From Streptomyces sp. AJS327 (GTDB taxonomy: Bacteria; Actinomycetota; Actinomycetes; Streptomycetales; Streptomycetaceae): 64,000 nucleotides of DNA. Below, piece after piece: positions 54,388 through 61,561 of this stretch. Below the pieces are notes generated by a model. That model saw only the letters and a list, made by a program, of their open reading frames with translations, was not told the origin of the DNA and did not search any database. The DNA lies in assembly GCF_013450295.1 (NCBI RefSeq), contig NZ_SKBR01000002.1, positions 682,001-746,000 of the forward strand. Direction: 5' to 3'. Each line of letters begins with the position of its first letter. Position 1 is the stretch's first letter. Both the position numbers and the translations under genes were made by a program.

Positions 54388-55524
54388 ATGAGCAGCAACT
54401 CCCCTTCCCGCAAGCCCCGCGTCGCCGTCGTCTTCGGTGGACGCAGCTCCGAGCACGCGATCTCCGTCCTCACGGCGGGCGCGGTGCTGTCCGCCATCGA
54501 CCGGTCGCGGTACGAGGTGCTGCCCATCGGCATCACCCGGGACGGACGCTGGGCGCTGACCGCCGACGACCCCGAGCGGATGGCGATCGAGGGCCGGAAG
54601 CTCCCCAGCGTGGACGAACTGGCCGACTCCCAGGCGGGCGGCGTGCTGCTCCCCGTCGACCCCGGCAGCCGTGAGGTCACGTACCTGGAGCCGGGTGCCG
54701 TGCCGAAGGCGCTGGGCGAGGTCGACGTCGTCTTCCCGGTGCTGCACGGCCCGTACGGCGAGGACGGCACCCTCCAGGGACTACTGGAGTTGTCCGGGGT
54801 GCCCTACGTCGGCGCGGGCGTGCTCGCCTCGGCGGTCGGGATGGACAAGGAGTACATGAAGCGGATCTTCGACTCCTTCGGTCTGCCGATCGGTCCCTAC
54901 GTCACCATCCGTCCCCGGGACTGGGAGGGGGACCCGACCGCCGCCCGGAAGCGGGTGGTGGACCTCGCGGGTGACCACGGCTGGCCGGTCTTCGTGAAGC
55001 CCGCGCGCGCCGGTTCGTCGATGGGCATCACCAAGGTCACCGGACTCGCCGGGCTGGACGCGGCGATCGAGGAGGCCCAGCGCCACGACCCCAAGGTCAT
55101 CGTGGAGGCGGCGGTGCGCGGCCGGGAGATCGAGTGCGGGGTGCTGGAGTTCGAGGACGGCCCGCGCGCCAGCCTCCCCGCCGAGATCCCGCCCGTCAGC
55201 GCGCACGACTTCTACGACTTCGACGCCAAGTACATCGACTCGGCCACCGGCGTCGTCCCGGCCCCGCTGACCGAGGAGGAGACGGAGCGGGTGCGGAGCC
55301 TCGCCGTGCGGGCCTTCGACGCCGCCTCCTGCGAGGGCCTGGTGCGGGCTGACTTCTTCCTCCGCGAGGACGGCGAGTTCGTCATCAACGAGATCAACAC
55401 CATGCCCGGCTTCACGCCCATCTCGATGTACCCGCGGATGTGGCGGGAGACCGGCGTCGACTACCCGGAGTTGGTCGACCGCCTGGTCCAGGCCGCGCTG
55501 CGGCGCGGCACCGGCCTGCGCTGA
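54388..55524 (+). CDS. ddl: D-alanine--D-alanine ligase
   Basis: This 378-aa ATP-grasp enzyme makes the D-Ala-D-Ala end of peptidoglycan precursors. Motifs are VVFGGRSSEHAISVLTAGAV, HGPYGEDGTLQGLLE, PVFVKPARAGSSMGITKV and EFVINEINTMPGFTPISMYP. A -10-like TACAGT (54373-54378) lies 9 nt before the ATG and there is no ribosome site, so the leader is at most a few bases even though gpsA ends only 62 bp upstream. Confidence 0.94.
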   Translation: MSSNSPSRKPRVAVVFGGRSSEHAISVLTAGAVLSAIDRSRYEVLPIGITRDGRWALTADDPERMAIEGRKLPSVDELADSQAGGVLLPVDPGSREVTYLEPGAVPKALGEVDVVFPVLHGPYGEDGTLQGLLELSGVPYVGAGVLASAVGMDKEYMKRIFDSFGLPIGPYVTIRPRDWEGDPTAARKRVVDLAGDHGWPVFVKPARAGSSMGITKVTGLAGLDAAIEEAQRHDPKVIVEAAVRGREIECGVLEFEDGPRASLPAEIPPVSAHDFYDFDAKYIDSATGVVPAPLTEEETERVRSLAVRAFDAASCEGLVRADFFLREDGEFVINEINTMPGFTPISMYPRMWRETGVDYPELVDRLVQAALRRGTGLR

Positions 55525-55885
55525 ACGCACGTCAGCGCCGGGTCAGTCCCGGGCGCCGTCCCCGCCCCGGCGGTCGGCCCCGCCCCCGTCTCCGTCGCCC
55601 GGCCCCCGCTGAGCGCACGCGCCGGAGCGGGGACAGGGCCCGCGCTGAGGTCGTCCGCCCCTCGCCGGAGCCTGGTCCGCCCCGCCGCCCGGCCGTGGCC
55701 TGGCGGCGACCACGACCGGCGGGGCACACCGGTGATGAGGCCGCGTCAGTTCCCCGGGGACCGCCAGCCACCCCCGGCTCACCCACTTCAACTTCCGGCG
55801 GCCGCGCGGCCGGAAGCGCCCTCGGGGATGCCCCCGGGCGCGGGCGGGTCGGTCAGCGGGAGGTCGCCCGGTGCTCGACGGGCGG
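55525..55885. other. 361-bp gene-free stretch
   Basis: This lies between convergent ddl and the DUF3515 gene. A weak hairpin at about 55533-55554 (GCGCCGGG with CCCGGGCGC, one bulge) may end the ddl transcript. Nothing else is supported. Confidence 0.4.
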
Positions 55886-56398
55886 TCAGGGGTCGCGGCG
55901 GGGGAGCGTCTTCCGCACCGCGTCGGCCAGTTCGGTCAGCGGGCCGACCTCCGGCGCGTAGTCGTCCGGAACCGTCAGCTCGACGTGGGCGGTGCGGTCC
56001 GTGGTGGTGAACCGATAGCCCCCGTCCTCCTCTTCCACCAGCCAGGAGACGCCGTTCACCTCCGCCGCGTCCGAGGTGGGGTTGTAATGTTCACTCCCGG
56101 GCGTCAGCTTCTCCGGCCGCCGCACGCCGCAGCGCAGCTCGATGGGCGGATCCCCCCACAGCGCGGTGTACTTTGTCGCGGGTTCCGGGGTGACCCTCCG
56201 CTGCCCGTCCAGCCGCTCCGGCAACTCCGCCCGGAGCGCCCGGCACGCCGTGGCCGCCGCACCCGACGGGCTGGGATCCTGGGGACCGACCCGGCCGGAC
56301 GAGGAGGAACAGCCGACGGCGAGGGCGGCGCAGGCACCCACGGCCGCGAGGGCGCGACGGACGGTGCGATGCGGGGACCGGTGGTGCTGAACGCTCAC
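55886..56398 (-). CDS. DUF3515 lipoprotein
   Basis: This 170-aa protein has a lipoprotein signal peptide with lipobox LAVGC (Cys30), then the DUF3515 core: ACRALRAELPERLDGQRRVT, ALWGDPPIELRCGV, VNGVSWLVEEEDGGYRFTTT and a final LADAVRKTLP. Function is unknown; the family is common in actinobacteria near thiL and ddl. The GTG start has no ribosome site but TATGCT (complement of 56405-56410) lies 6 nt before it, so it is probably leaderless. Confidence 0.82.
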   Translation of the reverse strand: MSVQHHRSPHRTVRRALAAVGACAALAVGCSSSSGRVGPQDPSPSGAAATACRALRAELPERLDGQRRVTPEPATKYTALWGDPPIELRCGVRRPEKLTPGSEHYNPTSDAAEVNGVSWLVEEEDGGYRFTTTDRTAHVELTVPDDYAPEVGPLTELADAVRKTLPRRDP

Positions 56399-56418
56399 CG
56401 GACGAGCATACGGGGGAG

Positions 56419-56652
56419 CTAGAGATGGACGATCGGACAGGTCAGGGTGCGGGTGATGCCGTCCACTTGCTGGACTTTGGCGACCACCATGCGGCCGAGT
56501 TCGTCGACCGTGTCCGCCTGGGCGCGCCCGATCACGTCATAAGGCCCCGTCACATCCTCGGCCTGTATCACTCCGGGGATCTTGGCGATGACGTCGGCGA
56601 CCGCGGACGCCTTGCCGACCTCGGTCTGGATCAGGATGTACGCCTGTACCAC
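56419..56652 (-). CDS. Stand-alone Lrp/AsnC ligand-binding (RAM) domain protein
   Basis: This 77-aa protein consists only of the effector-binding half of Lrp/AsnC regulators: MVQAYILIQTEVGKASAVAD, VIAKIPGVIQAEDVTGPYDV and IGRAQADTVDELGRMVV. There is no DNA-binding domain. Such proteins assemble as decamer-like rings and may sense amino acids or modify full-length Lrp proteins. GGAGGA precedes the GTG at 56652. Confidence 0.85.
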   Translation of the reverse strand: MVQAYILIQTEVGKASAVADVIAKIPGVIQAEDVTGPYDVIGRAQADTVDELGRMVVAKVQQVDGITRTLTCPIVHL

Positions 56653-56811
56653 GGGTCCTCCAGGACGGCTTCGAGGATCATTCCGGGAAAAGGGACGCTA
56701 CGGTACCGCGCCCCCGAGCCGCGAGGGAGCCCCCGCGGCCCCGCCGGACGGTGGAGTACCGAGATGACGAACCAGTAGCGCGAGGAGCGAGGCGATGAAG
56801 GGGCGAGTGGG

Positions 56812-57834
56812 ATGCGGGATCTGAACGGGGGCGGCGCGCCAGCGGGCGGCTACGCCGTCGGGCGAACCCCCGGAACGGTCGGCGAACTGGGGGAATTCGG
56901 GCTGATCCGGGAGCTGACCTCCCGCGTCACCCCCGCGCCCGCCGTGCGGATCGGACCCGGTGACGACGCGGCGGTCGTCGCGGCGCCGGACCGGCGGGTC
57001 GTGGCGACCACCGACATCCTGCTGGAGGGCAGGCATTTCCGGCGTGACTGGTCAACAGCGTATGACGTCGGCCGTAAGGCCGCAGCCCAGAATCTGGCGG
57101 ACATCGCGGCGATGGGCGCCTACCCGACGGCGCTTCTGCTCGGCCTGGTCGTCCCCGCCGAACTCCCCGCGAACTGGCCCACCGAGCTGATGGACGGCAT
57201 CCGGGACGAGGCGCACGTCGCGGCGGCCGCCGTGGCCGGGGGCGACGTGGCGCGCGGCGACGCGGTGACCGTCTCCATCACCGCCCTGGGCGACCTGCGT
57301 GGCGCCGACCCCGTCACCCGATCCGGTGCCCGGCCCGGCGACACCGTCGCGGTGACCGGCTGGCTCGGCTGGTCGGCCGCCGGGCACGCGGTGCTCTCCC
57401 GCGGCTTCCGCTCGCCGCGCGCCTTCGTCGAGGCGCACCGCAGGCCCGAGCCGCCGTACCACGCCGGGCCCGCCGCCGCCCAGCGCGGCGCCACCGCCAT
57501 GACGGACGTCAGTGACGGGCTCATCGCCGACCTCGGGCACATCGCCGAGGCGAGCAAGGTCCGCATCGACGTGCGCGCCGCCGACCTCGACGTCCCGGCG
57601 CAGATGTCCGACATCGGGCAGGCGGTGGGCGTCGATCCGCTCCAGTGGGTGCTCACCGGCGGCGAGGACCACGCGATCGTCGCGACCTTCCCCCGGGAGA
57701 CCCAGCTCCCGGCCCGCTGGCGCGTCATCGGGGAGGTCCTGGCGCCCACCGCGCTGCCGCAGGTCACCGTCGACGGGGCGCCGTGGGACAAGGCGGGGGG
57801 CTGGGACCACTTCGGCTCCGACCCGGTCGACTGA
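56812..57834 (+). CDS. thiL: Thiamine-monophosphate kinase
   Basis: This 340-aa ATP-dependent PurM/AIR-synthase-like kinase converts thiamine phosphate to thiamine pyrophosphate. Motifs are [10 protein letters not shown] near the start (metal/ATP aspartates), [35 protein letters not shown] and [26 protein letters not shown] lies 8 bases before the ATG at 56812. thiD follows 168 bp later. Confidence 0.93.
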   Translation: MRDLNGGGAPAGGYAVGRTPGTVGELGEFGLIRELTSRVTPAPAVRIGPGDDAAVVAAPDRRVVATTDILLEGRHFRRDWSTAYDVGRKAAAQNLADIAAMGAYPTALLLGLVVPAELPANWPTELMDGIRDEAHVAAAAVAGGDVARGDAVTVSITALGDLRGADPVTRSGARPGDTVAVTGWLGWSAAGHAVLSRGFRSPRAFVEAHRRPEPPYHAGPAAAQRGATAMTDVSDGLIADLGHIAEASKVRIDVRAADLDVPAQMSDIGQAVGVDPLQWVLTGGEDHAIVATFPRETQLPARWRVIGEVLAPTALPQVTVDGAPWDKAGGWDHFGSDPVD

Positions 57835-58002
57835 CCCCCGTCCCACCTCGGCCCGCGGCGCCCCGCCGCGTCCGTCCCGCCGGGGCGGCGCCGTCGGCGG
57901 GACGGCGTCCGGCGAGGCCGAGAGGTGCCGAGCGGCGGGGGAGGCGGCCGGACGGTCCGGGTGGCCGGAGGGACGTGGGGACGGGCGGCGTACCGTCGTC
58001 GT

Positions 58003-58812
58003 ATGACATCGCAGCCCACCGCTCCGCCCCGGGTCCTGACCGTGGCCGGATCCGACTCCGGCGGCGGCGCCGGGATCCAGGCCGACCTCAAGACGATGCT
58101 GGCGCTCGGCACCCACGGCATGAGCGTGATAGTCGCGGTGACCGCGCAGAACTCGCTGGGCGTGCGGGGCTACTGGGAGCTGCCGGCGGAGGCGGTGCGG
58201 GCCCAGTTCCACAGCGTCACCGAGGACATCGGGGTGGACGCCGTGAAGACCGGCATGCTGGCCTCAGCCGAACTCACCGAGACCGTCGCCGGACTGCTCT
58301 CCGGGCTGGCGGTACCGGTGGTCGTGGATCCGGTCGGGGTGTCCAAGCACGGTGACGCGCTGCTCGCCACCGAGGCGCTGGACGCGGTCCGCACGAAGCT
58401 GCTGCCCACCGCCACCGTCGTCACCCCGAACCTGGACGAGGTGGCGCAGCTCACCGGGGTGTGCGTGGAGACGGAGGAGGGCATGCGGGACGCGGCGGTG
58501 GCGATGCTCTCCCACGGGCCCCGCTGGGCGCTGATCAAGGGTGGCCACCTGCCCGGCCCGTACGCCGTCGACCTGCTGACGGACGGGGCGACCGAGCACT
58601 GGCTCCGCTCACCCCGGTACGACAACCGGCACACCCATGGCACCGGCTGCACCCTCGCCAGCGCGCTGGCCGCGCGGCTCGCCGCAGGTGACACGGTGGA
58701 GCGCGCGGCACGCGCCGCGAAGGAGTACGTCACCGGAGCCATCGCCGCCGGCTTCCCGCTCGGCGCCGGGATCGGGCCCGTCGACCACGGCTGGTGCGTC
58801 CCGGGACACTGA
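58003..58812 (+). CDS. thiD: Hydroxymethylpyrimidine/phosphomethylpyrimidine kinase
   Basis: This 269-aa ribokinase-fold enzyme phosphorylates HMP and HMP-P to supply the pyrimidine half of thiamine. Motifs are [49 protein letters not shown] and the C-terminal anion hole [24 protein letters not shown] (57991-57996) lies 6 nt before the ATG with no ribosome site, so the mRNA is probably leaderless and the gene separately transcribed from thiL. Confidence 0.93.
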   Translation: MTSQPTAPPRVLTVAGSDSGGGAGIQADLKTMLALGTHGMSVIVAVTAQNSLGVRGYWELPAEAVRAQFHSVTEDIGVDAVKTGMLASAELTETVAGLLSGLAVPVVVDPVGVSKHGDALLATEALDAVRTKLLPTATVVTPNLDEVAQLTGVCVETEEGMRDAAVAMLSHGPRWALIKGGHLPGPYAVDLLTDGATEHWLRSPRYDNRHTHGTGCTLASALAARLAAGDTVERAARAAKEYVTGAIAAGFPLGAGIGPVDHGWCVPGH

Positions 58813-58934
58813 CCGGACAACCGGCGCCCCCGTCAGTCCCGGCGCCCCCGTCAGCCCCCGGCGAGGGGCGCGGGGCAGGGCGCGTCTTCGCGGGCGGGGC
58901 CCGCGGGCACGTCGAACACGTGCGGGCGCACCAG

Positions 58935-58965
58935 AAAGCCGGCCCGCCATGAGCGGACCGGCTTC
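58935..58965. terminator. Terminator between convergent thiD and rpmB
   Basis: AAGCCGG (58936-58942) pairs with CCGGCTT (58958-58964), with CCG/CGG inside after one mismatch. Read on the minus strand it ends in TTTC, fitting rpmB termination. Confidence 0.6.
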
Positions 58966-59027
58966 ACAGCAACCAGCGAGGTGGCCGCGCCGCGGAATCA
59001 CCCCGCGTCAACGGGGAGCACCCGTGC

Positions 59028-59213
59028 TCAGCGCGAGACCTTGCCAGCCTTGATGCACGAGGTGCAGGCGTTGAGGCGCTTCGGCGTCCCGCCGACCACG
59101 GCACGCACGCGCTGGATGTTGGGGTTCCAGCGGCGCCGGGTGCGGCGGTGCGAGTGGGAGATGCTGTTGCCGAAGCCCGGCCCCTTGCCGCAGACGTCGC
59201 AGTTGGCAGCCAC
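59028..59213 (-). CDS. rpmB: 50S ribosomal protein L28 (zinc-binding form)
   Basis: This 61-aa protein has [20 protein letters not shown] at the N-terminus, a basic [14 protein letters not shown] middle and [14 protein letters not shown] at the end. The two CxxC pairs show the zinc-containing version. Streptomycetes also have cysteine-free paralogues expressed at low zinc. GGAG lies 7 bases before the GTG. Confidence 0.95.
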   Translation of the reverse strand: MAANCDVCGKGPGFGNSISHSHRRTRRRWNPNIQRVRAVVGGTPKRLNACTSCIKAGKVSR

Positions 59214-59531
59214 GGGTCACTCCAAAGACTTCTGATGCGCGAACGGAGAATCCTGACGAGCTGAGGGTCACGCAGTGACCGTCTCTGTCAGGTGGATGGT
59301 GCCCAACCCATGTCAGGCAACCGGAGCAGCATACAACGGGCGTCTTCGAACAGCGAAACCGCACCCGTCCCCGACCCCGCACCGCCCGGCCCCGGGCGCC
59401 CGCGCGGCCCGTACCGGAGGCGGTCACCGGATCAGGGTCCCACGCCCGGTGCCCTAACCTTCCAGGCAGCAGCCGCGATCCGGACCCCGTCCGCGCCCGG
59501 CCCGTGAGTCCGACCCGTGAGGGAGCCCCCC
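59214..59531. promoter_or_regulatory. Divergent rpmB / DAK2-protein control region
   Basis: This is a 318-bp gap. On the rpmB strand, TATGCT (complement of 59328-59333) is a -10 candidate giving a leader of about 105 nt. No confident promoter was found for the plus-strand gene. Confidence 0.35.
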
Positions 59532-61364
59532 ATGCCGCGACCGCTCGACCCGGCGGCGATACGGCGCTGGTGCGCCCTCGCGCTGGAGGCCCTCCGGGCC
59601 GACCGGGCCGAGCTGGACGCGATCAACGTCTTCCCGGTGCCGGACGGCGACACCGGGACCAACCTGTGGCACACCCTGGACGCGGCCGTCCGCGCGGTGG
59701 ACGAGAGCCGGAGGGAGACCCCGCACGACAGCCCGGACGGGAAGCCGGACGGGCAGGCGTCCCGCCCGGCGGGCGCGGGGGAGGCCGTGACGCTGCTGCG
59801 GACCCTCGCGCGCGGGGCGCTGCTCGGGGCCTGCGGCAACTCCGGCACGATCCTGGCCCAGTACCTCGGCGGCTTCGCGGAGGGGCTGGCCCGTACCGCG
59901 TCCGGTGGGGAGAGCGGCGGGGAGGACGAGCCCGCCGCGAACCCCCGGAACACCGGGGCGGCTTCCGGGGCGGAGGGGCGCGATCCGGCGGGCGAGGCGC
60001 TGTGCCGCGCGCTGCGGAGCGCCGCCGAGGCGGCGTACGAGGCGGTCGCGCGTCCCGCCGAGGGCACCGTGCTGACCGTCGCCGCCGCGGCGGCCGAGGC
60101 CGCCGGGCGGACGGGCGGCGGTCCTCCGGAGGTCGCGCTGGCGGCGCGCCGTGGCGCCGAACGCGCGCTGCTGGAGACGCCCGCGCGGCTGCCCGTGCTG
60201 GCCGAGGCCGGAGTGGTGGACGCGGGCGGACGGGGGCTGACCGCGGTGCTCGGCGCGCTCGCCGAGGCACTCGGCGCCCCACCGCCCGAGGAGCCCCCCG
60301 CCGCTCCGGCGCGCTGTCCGGGCGCGCGTCCCGGAGGGCCGCTCCCCGGGCAGGGCGGGCCGCCCGCCGGGCACTTCGAGGTGATGTACCTGCTCGACGC
60401 CGAGGAGTCCGCGCTGCCCGCGCTCCGCGCCCGGCTGGACGCGCTGGGCGACTCGCTCGCCGTCGCGGGCGGCGGCGGCACGTGGAGCGTGCACCTGCAC
60501 ACCGGGGACGCGGGCGCCGCCGTGGAGGCGGGGATCGCCGCGGGCCGCCCCCACCGGATCCGGGTGAGCGGACTGCCCGGCCCCCCGCCGGAGGCGCCGG
60601 ACGCCGCCACCGCCCCCAGCACCGTTCCCGGCGCTGAGCGCCGCCCGTCGCCGGGCGCGCCGCCATCCGCCGCACCCGCGCGGCTGGCTGCGGCACCGGC
60701 GCCCCGCGCGGTGGTGTCCGTCGTCGCGGGGGAGGGGCTGGCGGCACTCTGCGCGGAGGCGGGCGCGCGGCCCGTACCGGCCGAGGCCGCCCGCGCGGAC
60801 TCCGGGGCCGAGGCGCTGTACGAGGCGGTGCGCGGCACCGGCGCCCGCGAGGTCGTGCTGCTGCCCAACGACACCGCGCTGCGGGAGGCCGCCGCCCGGG
60901 CCGCCGCCCGCGCCCGGTCGGGCGGGGTGCGGATCTCCGTCATTCCCACCCGGGCCGCCGTGCAGGGGGTCGCCGCGCTCGCCGTCCACGAGCCGGGGCT
61001 CAGCTTCGACGAGGACGTGGTGGCGATGACCGCCGCGGCGGGGGCCACCCGGTACGGCGAGGTGACCGTCGCCGAGCACCGCTCCTGGACGATGGCCGGG
61101 GTCTGTGCCGCCGGGGACGTGCTCGGGCTGGTGGACGGCGACGTGGCGCTGATCGGCGAGTCCGTGGAGCGGGCCGCGCTGGGGGTGCTCACGCGGATGC
61201 TCGCCGCGGGCGGCGAACTCGTCACCCTCGTCACCGGCGCCGGGGCGCCCTGCGGGATGACCGAGCGGCTGGAGGACCACGTGCGCCACCGGCACCTCGG
61301 GGTGAGCACCGTGGTGTGCGCGGGCGGCCAGCCTCACTCGCCGCTGCTGATCGGCGTCGAGTGA
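59532..61364 (+). CDS. DAK2-domain (FakA/YloV-like) protein
   Basis: This 610-aa protein has an N-terminal DhaL/DAK2 kinase domain (1-215): NVFPVPDGDTGTNLWHTLDA with the Mg-binding Asp cluster, ARGALLGACGNSGTILAQYL, EGTVLTVAAAAAEAA and GVVDAGGRGLTAVLGAL. The middle and C-terminal FakA-type domains follow, separated by Ala/Pro-rich linkers. In Firmicutes such proteins phosphorylate fatty acids bound to FakB. No fakB gene is in the window, and the adjacent recG suggests the conserved DAK2-recG pair seen in many bacteria. GAGGGAG precedes the ATG. Confidence 0.85.
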   Translation: MPRPLDPAAIRRWCALALEALRADRAELDAINVFPVPDGDTGTNLWHTLDAAVRAVDESRRETPHDSPDGKPDGQASRPAGAGEAVTLLRTLARGALLGACGNSGTILAQYLGGFAEGLARTASGGESGGEDEPAANPRNTGAASGAEGRDPAGEALCRALRSAAEAAYEAVARPAEGTVLTVAAAAAEAAGRTGGGPPEVALAARRGAERALLETPARLPVLAEAGVVDAGGRGLTAVLGALAEALGAPPPEEPPAAPARCPGARPGGPLPGQGGPPAGHFEVMYLLDAEESALPALRARLDALGDSLAVAGGGGTWSVHLHTGDAGAAVEAGIAAGRPHRIRVSGLPGPPPEAPDAATAPSTVPGAERRPSPGAPPSAAPARLAAAPAPRAVVSVVAGEGLAALCAEAGARPVPAEAARADSGAEALYEAVRGTGAREVVLLPNDTALREAAARAAARARSGGVRISVIPTRAAVQGVAALAVHEPGLSFDEDVVAMTAAAGATRYGEVTVAEHRSWTMAGVCAAGDVLGLVDGDVALIGESVERAALGVLTRMLAAGGELVTLVTGAGAPCGMTERLEDHVRHRHLGVSTVVCAGGQPHSPLLIGVE

Positions 61365-61561
61365 CCGGCACCGGGTGACCCGGGCCGCCGCGACCGGGCC
61401 GGGACCGAAGGGGACCGGCCTTCCCCCGGCCGGAACCGGCCGAGCCGGGGCGGGCCGTGCACGGGTGGGGAACCGCCGGGGACCGGTCAGGGAACCGGCG
61501 GGAGCGGCGGGGCACCGTCGGGAACACGCCCGCTGTCAGCGGGATGGTGTGCAATAGGCCC